From JBJTUH01 sp044346175 (GTDB taxonomy: Bacteria; Cyanobacteriota; Vampirovibrionia; Vampirovibrionales; JAJTHC01): a stretch of DNA of 64,000 nucleotides. Below the pieces are notes generated by a model. The model saw only the letters and a program-made list of their open reading frames with translations, searched no databases and was not told the DNA's origin. Where the stretch lies: the NCBI GenBank assembly GCA_044346175.1, contig JBIIZQ010000001.1, positions 210,850-274,849 on the forward strand, read 5' to 3'. A program made the translations under genes and the position numbers. Position 1 is the first letter of the stretch; the number at the start of each line of letters is the position of its first letter. This document shows positions 1 through 7,650 of the stretch, one piece after another.

Positions 1-1
1 T

Positions 2-502
2 AAGGAAAGTCGTATAGGGTTGCTTGCAATGAAGGCTCTTTTATTGCACGACTACACTACCTATTTGCCCAAAGCAATTGATGCCCTGATGGCACGTGAA
101 GACTGGCTTTTGCCCCATGCTACCTCTTTTATACTGCCTTTTGAAGCCCACTCTCGTGAAGCGTGCCATTTATCTGACTATCTTTGCCAGCAGTTCCTAC
201 ACCATCCACTCCGTACGAGTACACTAAAGCCTCTGCTGTTATTGAGAAAAGTAGAAAGCTCATTCAAGCTACGCACTCTTTCCGTGCTTTTAAATACACG
301 AGGCACTCATGCGTATACAGGCGGATATTCTGATGCTCTTTATCAAGAGGCACTTCAGCAATTGTCTTATGCAACGTATACTTCTGAGCATACTCTGAAT
401 GAAATGTCTTCTCAAAAAGAAGCCCCTGCAATGGACGCTCAGGTACGTGTAGACATGCCACGCTTTTCAGAATCAGCTGGAGATTTATTACACTCAGCAT
501 AA
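2..502 (+). CDS. Unidentified protein, C-terminal part (5' end off the window)
   Basis: The frame is open from the left edge, so this is probably the C-terminal part of a longer gene; a TTG at 20 and an ATG at 29 are the first in-window starts. The visible 167 residues are helix-rich, with leucine-rich amphipathic stretches (for example KPLLLLRKVESSF near residue 75) that resemble alpha-solenoid/HEAT-like repeats, and a hydrophilic tail. No catalytic motif is visible. It lies 78 bp upstream of the glycosyltransferase on the same strand, so co-transcription with the polysaccharide genes is possible. I do not recognise the family; the HEAT-like reading is an impression from residue pattern only. 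Confidence 0.55.
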   Translation, partial: KESRIGLLAMKALLLHDYTTYLPKAIDALMAREDWLLPHATSFILPFEAHSREACHLSDYLCQQFLHHPLRTSTLKPLLLLRKVESSFKLRTLSVLLNTRGTHAYTGGYSDALYQEALQQLSYATYTSEHTLNEMSSQKEAPAMDAQVRVDMPRFSESAGDLLHSA

Positions 503-580
503 TGTATTCTTGTTTAGGGTTTAACCTTTTTAGGTTGGTAGCTTTTTTCTAGTCTCGTTTTATATAAGGTAGTATCTTTT

Positions 581-2017
581 ATGAATCCTTCTGTTGTGAT
601 GACACCCATTGACTATATTATTTTGTGGTTCAGAGATTTTTCACTGCTCTTTATGGTGCTTTATGTTCTGAGCCATAGTGTACTTTTCATTGCCTCTGCT
701 ATTATGGTGCTTCAATATTATTACACAGGGAAACATCGAGAAGTTTTACCGTTAGAGGGGGCTGACTTTCCTAAAATCAGTATTCTTGTGCCTGCTTATA
801 ATGAAGGGGTTGTTATTTTAGACTCTCTGAGTGAGCTTCTTAAAATTGACTATCCTAACTTTGAGATTGTCGTCGTTAACGATGGCTCCACAGATGACAC
901 CCTTGAAAGACTCCAAGAGTACTTTGAACTTCATACGGTAGGGTATCATTTAGCGGCAGAACTTTCACATCATCCAATACGCCATGTGTATCGCTCACAG
1001 AAAGAGCCTCGTATTTGTGTCATTGATAAGGTCAATGGTAGAAAAGCCGATGCCTTGAATGCAGCATTGGCGGTGATTGATAGCCCTTATTTTGTGTGTA
1101 TTGACGCAGATTCTTATGTGCATCCTGTCACGTTAAGAAAAGCCATTGTACCTTTCTTGACGCAGCCTCATGTGGTGGCTGTGGGTTGTGGTTTACGTGT
1201 GATGGAAGGCACCACAAGATTTGAAGATGGTACCTTGGTTGGCTCGGTGCCAAACCGACTGATTTATGCCCTTCAAACCTTGGAGTATATCCGAGTGTTT
1301 GTGCTTGCACGTATGGGCTGGGACCTTATCAATGCAACGCCACTGATTTCAGGTGCCTTTGCGATGTATAACACCTCTGTGGTGATTCGTGCGGGGGGCT
1401 ATCGTCCCAGTGCTATTGGGGATGACTCTGATTTGACTTTGAATGTCCATGAGTATTTGACAAATCAAAAACAAAAATATCAAATGGTTTATATACCTGA
1501 ACCCTTGTGTTGGACGCAAATTCCAGGGGATTGGCACTCCTTATTTAACCAACGTATTCGTTGGCAACGGGGTTCCATGAATGGAATCTATCATCGTTTT
1601 AAGTTTTTAATGAGTGCCAAGCATCTTGGTTTAACGTTCGGTTCTATCCCATTCATTGCGATTTTCACCCATTTTAGCTGTGTGTTACAGTTTTTAGGCT
1701 TCTTTGTTTTACTTTATTCTGTTGTGAGAGGCATTTTTGATGTCCATGTGTACTTCTCAGGGTTACTTCTGATGTTGTGCTATTGGCTTTTTGTTACGTT
1801 GCTTTCTCTCTTGGTGGATGAAGTCACTTATAAAACGTATCGCTCACCCTTTACGGCGATTCAGTTTTTCATATACAGCATTATATGGCCTTTTGTATAC
1901 TCTCCGTTTATTACGGCTGCAAAATTTATCGGGTTTTACCGAGAAATTACCCGTACCAAAGCCTCTCACGGGGCTATGAAACGCCACAATATGCGTCAAG
2001 TCACGCACTTGGGTTAA
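581..2017 (+). CDS. Family 2 (processive type) membrane glycosyltransferase
   Basis: Likely polymerises or transfers a sugar from a nucleotide-sugar donor at the inner membrane for a surface polysaccharide. The 478-residue protein has N-terminal membrane helices (about 18-46), then a GT-A domain starting ISILVPAYNEG (67-76), with DGSTDD (101-106), the metal-binding DADS (175-178), GDDSD at about 280 as the acidic catalytic-base region, and QRIRW (324-328), the QxxRW signature of processive GT2 enzymes such as PgaC, hyaluronan and cellulose synthases. Further membrane helices follow to about 455. It sits 72 bp before a UDP-sugar dehydrogenase, which could supply a uronic acid donor. An AAGG stretch precedes the ATG. 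Donor and product cannot be read from the sequence. Confidence 0.9.
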   Translation: MNPSVVMTPIDYIILWFRDFSLLFMVLYVLSHSVLFIASAIMVLQYYYTGKHREVLPLEGADFPKISILVPAYNEGVVILDSLSELLKIDYPNFEIVVVNDGSTDDTLERLQEYFELHTVGYHLAAELSHHPIRHVYRSQKEPRICVIDKVNGRKADALNAALAVIDSPYFVCIDADSYVHPVTLRKAIVPFLTQPHVVAVGCGLRVMEGTTRFEDGTLVGSVPNRLIYALQTLEYIRVFVLARMGWDLINATPLISGAFAMYNTSVVIRAGGYRPSAIGDDSDLTLNVHEYLTNQKQKYQMVYIPEPLCWTQIPGDWHSLFNQRIRWQRGSMNGIYHRFKFLMSAKHLGLTFGSIPFIAIFTHFSCVLQFLGFFVLLYSVVRGIFDVHVYFSGLLLMLCYWLFVTLLSLLVDEVTYKTYRSPFTAIQFFIYSIIWPFVYSPFITAAKFIGFYREITRTKASHGAMKRHNMRQVTHLG

Positions 2018-2089
2018 TAGAAAGCAAGCAGGACTTTCTTTTTAAATTCATTATGTTATCCTCGATTATCTTTATGAAGGCTATTTCCT

Positions 2090-3430
2090 ATGGTTTTTAC
2101 GACAACTGCTACCACTTATGAAGTTCTATTAGAGCGTATTCAAACAAAACAAGCACGTGTTGCGGTGATGGGTTTGGGGTATGTCGGTTTACCCTTAGCC
2201 CTCGCTATGGCTGAAAGTGGTTTCCCTGTGCTTGGGTTTGAGCCCAGTACACGCCGTACGGATATGTTAGAAAAAGGACAGAGCTATATCGATGATATTA
2301 GCCATGACGTACTTCAAACCATTCAGCAGGAACGGCAATTTAAGGTAAGTAGTACCTGTGAAAGCTTAGCAGATGCTGAGGTGGTTGTGGTATGTGTCCC
2401 TACCCCTTTAAATACATACCGTCAACCAGACCTTTCCTATATTGAGTCGGCACTTGAAATGGTGAAGCCTTATATTCATGAGGGCATGTGTTTAATTCTT
2501 GAAAGCACTACCTATCCAGGCACAACCGATGAATATCTTGTCAATCCACTGACGCAAGCAGGATGGCGTGTGGGTGACAATGTCTTTGTGGGTTACTCCC
2601 CTGAGCGTGTGGACCCTTCTAACCCACATTACCATGTGGCAAACACTAAAAAAGTGGTTGCGGGTGCTACAGAGCATTGCGGTAACATGGTTGAAGCTTT
2701 CTATGGACAGTTCATCTCTGAAGTTCATAAAGTGTCTTCTTTAAAAGCTGCCGAGTTTACCAAGCTGTATGAAAATACCTTCCGTGCAGTAAACATTGCA
2801 CTTGCGAATGAGATGGCACAAGCCTGTGATGTCATGGGTATTGATGTTTGGGAGGCTTTAGAAGCGGCTTATACCAAACCTTATGGTATTATGCCTTTCT
2901 GGCCAGGTCCTGGTATTGGCGGACACTGTATTCCCATTGACCCCCTTTACTTGAGTTGGAAGTTACAAGAAAAAAATGTCCGCACACGGATGATTGAACT
3001 TGCCCACGATATTAACTCTGAAATGCCTCATTTCGTACGTGAAAAAACGATGCGTCTTCTAGGTGAACAAGGCAAGCCCCTCTATGGTGCGAAAATTTTA
3101 GTACTGGGCGTAGGATATAAGCCTAATGTTTCCGATTGGCGAGAATCTCCCGCACAGCGAGTGATTTCAATTTTTGAAGAAGATAATGCTGTGGTTTCCT
3201 ATTACGATGCTTTGGTACCTGAGTTTGAGTCTCACCATGGCAAAGGGTATCAAAGTCTACCATCATGGTCGGCTGAGGTGATTGCCGCTCATGATGTGGT
3301 TGTTCTGATGACCGCTCATAGTGGTTTGGATTATACCCTGTTAGTTTCTCAAACAACTGTACCTGTTTTAGATACCCGTAATGCTTTGAGAGGCATGGGT
3401 ATTGAGGGGTCTCATATTACCAATTTATAG
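2090..3430 (+). CDS. UDP-N-acetylglucosamine/mannosamine 6-dehydrogenase family (WbpA/WecC type)
   Basis: NAD-dependent four-electron oxidation of a UDP-hexose(amine) to the uronic acid, a cytoplasmic step in making polysaccharide precursors. The 446-residue protein has the Rossmann motif GLGYVGLP (28-35), the ESTTYPGTTDE segment (138-148), YSPERVDPSN (169-178), the catalytic cysteine in GPGIGGHCIPIDP (Cys280), and a C-terminal UDP-binding domain with GVGYKPNVSDWRESP. ESTTYPGT and the Cys motif favour the UDP-GlcNAc/ManNAc branch over plain UDP-glucose dehydrogenase, but specificity is an inference. It follows the GT2 gene on the same strand and is followed by a strong hairpin, so the pair looks like the end of one operon. 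Confidence 0.93.
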   Translation: MVFTTTATTYEVLLERIQTKQARVAVMGLGYVGLPLALAMAESGFPVLGFEPSTRRTDMLEKGQSYIDDISHDVLQTIQQERQFKVSSTCESLADAEVVVVCVPTPLNTYRQPDLSYIESALEMVKPYIHEGMCLILESTTYPGTTDEYLVNPLTQAGWRVGDNVFVGYSPERVDPSNPHYHVANTKKVVAGATEHCGNMVEAFYGQFISEVHKVSSLKAAEFTKLYENTFRAVNIALANEMAQACDVMGIDVWEALEAAYTKPYGIMPFWPGPGIGGHCIPIDPLYLSWKLQEKNVRTRMIELAHDINSEMPHFVREKTMRLLGEQGKPLYGAKILVLGVGYKPNVSDWRESPAQRVISIFEEDNAVVSYYDALVPEFESHHGKGYQSLPSWSAEVIAAHDVVVLMTAHSGLDYTLLVSQTTVPVLDTRNALRGMGIEGSHITNL

Positions 3431-3450
3431 GGTTATATGACATACACACT

Positions 3451-3490
3451 TAAAGGGTCACTTGTTGATACAAGTGACCCTTTATCATAT
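3451..3490 (+). terminator. Intrinsic terminator after the UDP-sugar dehydrogenase
   Basis: Perfect 14-bp inverted repeat (TAAAGGGTCACTTG at 3451-3464 and its complement at 3471-3484) around a 6-base loop. The arms begin and end in A/T runs, so it can act from both sides between the convergent dehydrogenase and ROK-like genes. Confidence 0.75.
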
Positions 3491-3533
3491 AGACAGCTAT
3501 GAACCTCATAAACACAACCGAATGTTGCAGTGT

Positions 3534-4880
3534 TTATGGGGTTGCTTCATTTGTTTTGGGATGGACGGGTAAAATAAAGCTATTGTCTTTGGTACGAATA
3601 GCCTGAGGGAGTAAAGAGGCTCCTTCAAGGACGTTCTTAAAAGGCTCATAACTTACTTTTAAGTCTTGCTGTGCCATTTTTTGGAATCCAGCAGTGTCGG
3701 TATAACGCATAAGGGTTTGCTCAATCAGTGTTTCAAAGCTGTGCTTTTGAAAGGGACGCTCTGCAGCCTTAACGGCTTGGCGAATACCACCAGCAAGAGG
3801 CCCACCCACTATGAAATGGTTCATCCCACCCAAGGCATGCCCCTGAACCGCACGAGAGAGTGCATCGACATAGGTATCTATTGCAAAAGTTTGAGCTTTT
3901 AAATGCGTATCAAGCGATACGTTTTTTAAAGTTGCGAGTGTCTCTTGCGTTTTGGTGTCGTGTGCGATGTTAAAACATGCTGTTGCTTCTAGTGCCTTGA
4001 TTTCTTCGGGGTTTTTGGTTCGGATGGGGTACTGCGTTACGAGTTTACCGTTTCCTAATGCTACCAAGGTTTGAGTTAGCTTATCTTCAGGCTTGAGTCC
4101 AAGACGCTCGCAGTAGTTTTGAATGAGTGAAGCTACAGACGCTCCTGATTGTTCTAAAACAAGTTCGTGTTCATTCGCCCGCAGGTGACCTTGTTCACTG
4201 GGTAAAATTTCAAACGTATGGGTAGGGGTTTTATCTGTTGTACCAAAAGGAAAAGGGTTTAAATTGGCATGAATCACGCCGTAACCTCCGCCCGTCATTG
4301 CAATGCTTGCCCGATGACTGCGATGAGGATTCTCCTTTAACCATTGCTGAAATGTAGGGTCTTTTAGCTGTTTTGCAACATAGCTTAAAGCGGGTGCTAC
4401 CATATCATTGGCTGCCGTCACAGGAATAGGCTTAGGGTGCTTTAAATGATGTGCCAAGTGTTCCCCAACGGTGTTGAGGTCAACGTTTTGTAGTTTTAGG
4501 TTCGATATGGTTGTGACATGATTTTGAGGCGTTACAGGTCCAGGGACAAACAATACCAAGTGTTCTAGGGTCTGCTTTGCTTGAGGTAAGCTGGTAAGTG
4601 CTTTTTCAACCTCGGGGTTGTGTAAATAGGTTTTGGCAGCCAGTGCAATACCTTGGGTATAATGTTTGGGGGTGACCGCTTCATGAGGCTGTAATGCCAA
4701 AAAAGTATCTTGGGTCAGTGGTTTGTGCTTAGTGTCGAGTTCGGGGATATCAAACTCAACAGTACCACGAGGAGAGGAAGCTCCTAGGTTTACGGCAAGT
4801 GTGTATCCAAATCGTTGCGGCGGGTTTAAAGAGGGAAGGACTTTGGAAAAAAGAGAAGACCTACACTGAAGAGAAACCAT
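3534..4880 (-). CDS. ROK/glucokinase-like protein, divergent
   Basis: Possible sugar-kinase-fold protein of the actin/hsp70 ATPase superfamily. The order of motifs is ROK-like: an N-terminal phosphate-loop-like strand VNLGASSPRG (about 30-39), FVPGPV (about 111-116) followed by a segment resembling the substrate loop, TAANDMVAPAL where ROK enzymes have ENDANAAAL, a glycine-rich MTGGGYGV (about 195-202), and a later GGPLAGG glycine motif. The canonical DxGGT and the zinc-binding CxCGxxGC of many ROK proteins are absent. At 448 residues it is longer than usual glucokinases (about 300-320). An AGGGAT sequence lies upstream of the ATG. Homology is plausible but weak; activity is uncertain. Confidence 0.5.
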   Translation of the reverse strand: MVSLQCRSSLFSKVLPSLNPPQRFGYTLAVNLGASSPRGTVEFDIPELDTKHKPLTQDTFLALQPHEAVTPKHYTQGIALAAKTYLHNPEVEKALTSLPQAKQTLEHLVLFVPGPVTPQNHVTTISNLKLQNVDLNTVGEHLAHHLKHPKPIPVTAANDMVAPALSYVAKQLKDPTFQQWLKENPHRSHRASIAMTGGGYGVIHANLNPFPFGTTDKTPTHTFEILPSEQGHLRANEHELVLEQSGASVASLIQNYCERLGLKPEDKLTQTLVALGNGKLVTQYPIRTKNPEEIKALEATACFNIAHDTKTQETLATLKNVSLDTHLKAQTFAIDTYVDALSRAVQGHALGGMNHFIVGGPLAGGIRQAVKAAERPFQKHSFETLIEQTLMRYTDTAGFQKMAQQDLKVSYEPFKNVLEGASLLPQAIRTKDNSFILPVHPKTNEATP

Positions 4881-5050
4881 CGTACCACATCCCTTTTGTT
4901 TACATCATTAACAAGCACCCATACTCGTACCCATACCTACACTTGTGGTACGAGTTAAACAAACACATAGGTTCTATTGTAAGGGAAGCTGTGGTTTGGA
5001 AACGTCATAAATCTGTATACATCGCCAAGTTGTTACATGCTGTAATGATT

Positions 5051-5085
5051 AAAAAAACACCTTAGCAACAAGGCTAAGGTGTTTT
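5051..5085 (-). terminator. Terminator of tRNA-Ala
   Basis: On the minus strand a perfect 13-bp stem (5073-5085 pairing with 5054-5066, 6-base loop) runs into seven T residues, two bases past the tRNA 3' end. Confidence 0.85.
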
Positions 5086-5086
5086 G

Positions 5087-5159
5087 TGGAGGTTAGCGGA
5101 ATCGAACCGCTGACCTACTGCGTGCAAAGCAGTCGCTCTACCAACTGAGCTAAACCCCC
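5087..5159 (-). tRNA. tRNA-Ala (anticodon TGC)
   Basis: A 73-base cloverleaf on the minus strand. The acceptor stem GGGGGTT pairs with AACCTCC (one G-U), the D arm reads TAGCTCAGTTGGTAGAGC, the anticodon loop TTTGCAC sits on a five-base-pair stem, and the T loop is GTTCGATTCC. The TGC anticodon reads Ala GCN codons. The 3' CCA is not encoded (discriminator A is followed by CAA). A terminator follows directly and a promoter-like pair lies upstream at 5207-5235. Confidence 0.97.
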
Positions 5160-5461
5160 AATTTAAAGCAGTTTGGAATAACTAACTGCTTGAGGTGATG
5201 AATACTAATTTAGGGCAAACATACTAAAACTGCAAGCACTATTTTAAACCTTTGCTTTAAAGGTCTTAATATAAAATCCGTCACTGGGATGCAGCATCTC
5301 CACCTAACAATACACACTTTATCAAGCCTCTTTGTGTTTATGCTATCATAACTTAACTCCACGATAGGTCATGCTTGGTTCTGGATTTAATATTCAGTTC
5401 GATATGATACATATTTTTACTGTTTTATAGAATGTCTTTACTCAAATAGGGCGTATGAGAT
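5160..5461. other. Gap between tRNA-Ala and a small membrane protein gene
   Basis: About 300 bases, AT-rich. It holds the tRNA promoter candidate and leader hairpin. No open frame with coding character was seen; the remainder presumably carries the promoter of the gene starting at 5462. Confidence 0.5.
5207..5235 (-). promoter_or_regulatory. Candidate sigma70 promoter for tRNA-Ala
   Basis: On the minus strand TTGCAG (5230-5235) and TAAATT (5207-5212) are separated by exactly 17 bases, about 50 bases upstream of the mature tRNA start. A small inverted repeat (AGCAGTT/AACTGCT, 5167-5190) lies in the leader. Confidence 0.45.
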
Positions 5462-5914
5462 ATGGCTTTTGCCGCAGAAAATCAAACAAACCTCCATTCA
5501 CCCCAAGACCATCAACAGGGACTTCGACTATTGGTGATTGTGGCAAGCATGTTGGTGGCACTCGCAATGTTTGCGACTTTCGGTGCTTACCAGTGGTCGC
5601 AAACTTCTTGGCAGTCATTGCCCGTATTGGAAGCTAAGGTAAAACACGTGAAGCGTACAACAGGATACCTCCAGCAAGCCTCTGGTTTACCTGCTTTAAC
5701 GCCAAGTTGTGTTTATGCCATAGAGGTGACTTTGATGGCGACTCCTCAAGCTACTTCACCAGTTATCCAAGCCCCGTGTAAAAGCGAGTTGGCGATAAAA
5801 ACAGCCTTTAACGGCTGGCGCCATCCTAATATTGCTGAATTAAAAGTAGGGGATGTGATACAGGTACAACATCAAAGCATGGGTATGCTAGAATATTGGC
5901 ATATTCGGGAATAA
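5462..5914 (+). CDS. Small single-pass membrane protein, unknown function
   Basis: A 150-residue protein with a hydrophilic 22-residue N-terminus, one membrane helix (about 23-45, LLVIVASMLVALAMFATF) and an exported C-terminal domain of about 100 residues with two cysteines (in TPSCVYAIEV and APCKSEL) that could form a disulfide. The strand-rich end, with a GDVIQVQ turn, suggests a small beta domain, perhaps like DUF3592 proteins. I do not assign a family. It is followed 52 bp later by the pentapeptide-repeat gene, so the two may be co-transcribed. Confidence 0.65.
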   Translation: MAFAAENQTNLHSPQDHQQGLRLLVIVASMLVALAMFATFGAYQWSQTSWQSLPVLEAKVKHVKRTTGYLQQASGLPALTPSCVYAIEVTLMATPQATSPVIQAPCKSELAIKTAFNGWRHPNIAELKVGDVIQVQHQSMGMLEYWHIRE

Positions 5915-5966
5915 TGTTTTGTGGAGACTTCCCCTCTTGCCATTGATACGTTTATGAAGGTGACTC

Positions 5967-6641
5967 ATGATTGATACGCATACCTACACCCACGATAGCC
6001 ATAGTGTGATTCAGGAGGGTGCAAGCAAACCATCCACAACAAATAGTGAGATGGTACTTACGGAAGCTGAACTTTTAAACCAAAAACTTGCCTTGTTGGT
6101 AAGTGGGGCGGAAGGTATCGAGGCTTTTAACGCACAACGTCGTGAAGAAGGGTTTATGCCGTTAGATTTTACAGGCTTAGACTTCTCAGGCTGTGACCTA
6201 ACGGGGGTTAATTTTTCAGACGTATCGTTTGAGTCCTGTCGTTTTCTCTCAACCATGTTCATGAACAGTACACTGATATATACTCAATTTAATCAATGCG
6301 ATTTAACAGAAGCCGATTTTTTTCAAGCCAACATGGCGGAATCTGTCTTTAAGCACTGTCAAGCGAGAGAAGCACAGTTTGCAGGGATTACAGGGCAAGG
6401 ACTCATCATGATGCAGTGTGAAGCTGAACAAAGTATTTGGGAGTCTGCTGACTTAAGAGACGCAAAGCTACAGGGCTGTATCTTAAAAGATGCTAACTTC
6501 TCAGAAGCTCTTCTACAAGGTACCTCTTTTCAAGACAGTAATATGAGTTGGGCTAATCTTGACCAAGCTCAGCAGGACGAGAAGACTGTACTGGGGTACG
6601 AAGAACCTCTTGAGTGGGTAGAAGAAGTGACGGAAGCCTAA
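5967..6641 (+). CDS. Pentapeptide-repeat protein
   Basis: The 224-residue protein has, from about residue 65 to 205, successive A(D/N)LxX-type repeats: DFTGLDFSGCDLTGVNFSDV, then CDLTEADFFQANMAESVF, SADLRDAKLQGCILKDANFS and MSWANLDQAQ. These fold as a right-handed quadrilateral beta-helix. The N-terminal 60 residues are acidic and not repetitive. No membrane segment or signal peptide is seen, so it is probably cytoplasmic. Family members range from gyrase-protecting DNA mimics to proteins of unknown role; nothing here picks one out. AAGGTGA lies 7 bases before the ATG. The 3' end overlaps the convergent MCE-like gene by 89 bp. Confidence 0.85.
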   Translation: MIDTHTYTHDSHSVIQEGASKPSTTNSEMVLTEAELLNQKLALLVSGAEGIEAFNAQRREEGFMPLDFTGLDFSGCDLTGVNFSDVSFESCRFLSTMFMNSTLIYTQFNQCDLTEADFFQANMAESVFKHCQAREAQFAGITGQGLIMMQCEAEQSIWESADLRDAKLQGCILKDANFSEALLQGTSFQDSNMSWANLDQAQQDEKTVLGYEEPLEWVEEVTEA

Positions 6642-7602
6642 CCGCATTACGTCCCAGTGTATACGTACTAAATTGTTTATTGGTGCTAACAAGCTGCTGA
6701 TGCCATGTTTTGAGTATAGAGAGTGCGTTCACTTGGGTTTGAAGCATGTTGGCAAACTGATTTTCGTGGCTGCTAATATCCTTGAGGAGTGAGATGTGTG
6801 CTTTTACCATCCGAACCCCTGACTCAATCCCGAGTAAGCTTTGCTCCGTGAGCAGAAGCCCTTCGGCTTGCAACTCAAGATAGTCAGACATGCGGAAAGA
6901 CTCCCAATTAAGAGGGTCCGTAAAGGGAGCTAAACGCTCTTGCTGTAAAGAACTCATACGATTTTCAGTGTGTAAACGATGCACATTGGGAAGACTTTCA
7001 GGCAGAAACTCAAGGTCTTCACCCCCTAGGAGGGTCATGTTTGCCATCATGACACGTTGGTCTTGTGGCAGTGCCAGTTTATAGCGTCCATCACTACACC
7101 ACATGATACGTAAGGTCGGCTTTTGGGGATGGTTTACACTGGGAAAAAGCGGCTGAATATGTTGCACGGTGCCAACATCCAAGCCCACATAACGGACGGT
7201 TTGCCCGACTCGTACAGATTGACGATGGAGTGTGCGGATATACACTCTTTGGCAAGAGGGGGTCGTGGGTAAGGAATACCTTGCATAAGTAGCAACCCGC
7301 TCAGCAACACGTGCCACAGAGGCTTTTGAGGGGGGAGCTATCATATTTTTGTGGCTGAGCAAAAACCCTTCGTCCCACATCGATAGCCCAAGTTGTTTGC
7401 CAAAACATAACCAAATAAGAAGCACCCACAAGGCAATATCAAATCCCCAAAGGAGACTATGTTTAAAGCCACACCAGCATTGCTGGGAAGTGTGAAGAAC
7501 CTTCACGCCTAAGCGTAAGCAACGCCAAGTAAGACTAGAGCCAGTGGAGGCCGCAGACGTATCAGTGAGGGATGCACGTTTTTGGCGTAAGGGAGAAGGC
7601 AC
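6553..7602 (-). CDS. MCE/MlaD-like membrane-anchored protein
   Basis: Probable lipid-transport accessory protein facing the periplasm. The 349-residue protein starts with GTG, has one membrane helix (about 51-68) and then a segment matching the MCE pattern: VRVGQTVRYVGLDVGTVQHI (about 130-150; compare the family pattern of a GL/GxxVRYxGVxVG strand) and later LPQDQRVMMANMTLLGG, corresponding to the end of the MCE barrel. The rest is helical, as in MlaD-type proteins with a C-terminal coiled coil. It lies 48 bp downstream of purF on the same strand, and its 3' end overlaps the pentapeptide-repeat gene convergently. No MlaE/MlaF partner is in the window. Family assignment is a motif judgement. 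Confidence 0.6.
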   Translation of the reverse strand: MPSPLRQKRASLTDTSAASTGSSLTWRCLRLGVKVLHTSQQCWCGFKHSLLWGFDIALWVLLIWLCFGKQLGLSMWDEGFLLSHKNMIAPPSKASVARVAERVATYARYSLPTTPSCQRVYIRTLHRQSVRVGQTVRYVGLDVGTVQHIQPLFPSVNHPQKPTLRIMWCSDGRYKLALPQDQRVMMANMTLLGGEDLEFLPESLPNVHRLHTENRMSSLQQERLAPFTDPLNWESFRMSDYLELQAEGLLLTEQSLLGIESGVRMVKAHISLLKDISSHENQFANMLQTQVNALSILKTWHQQLVSTNKQFSTYTLGRNAVRLPSLLLPTQEVLRTPVQSSRPAELGQD

Positions 7603-7650
7603 GTGAAAAAACCATCTTTTTTCGTCAAGGGAGCATCTATGAATACAATA

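Noticed and set aside
2..502. Glycosyltransferase or HEAT-protein assignment for the first gene
   Set aside because: The visible part has no diagnostic motif, so it is left unassigned.
4799..5065. 88-codon frame on the plus strand before tRNA-Ala
   Set aside because: Overlaps the 5' end of the ROK-like gene in antisense and runs into the tRNA terminator; no start context.
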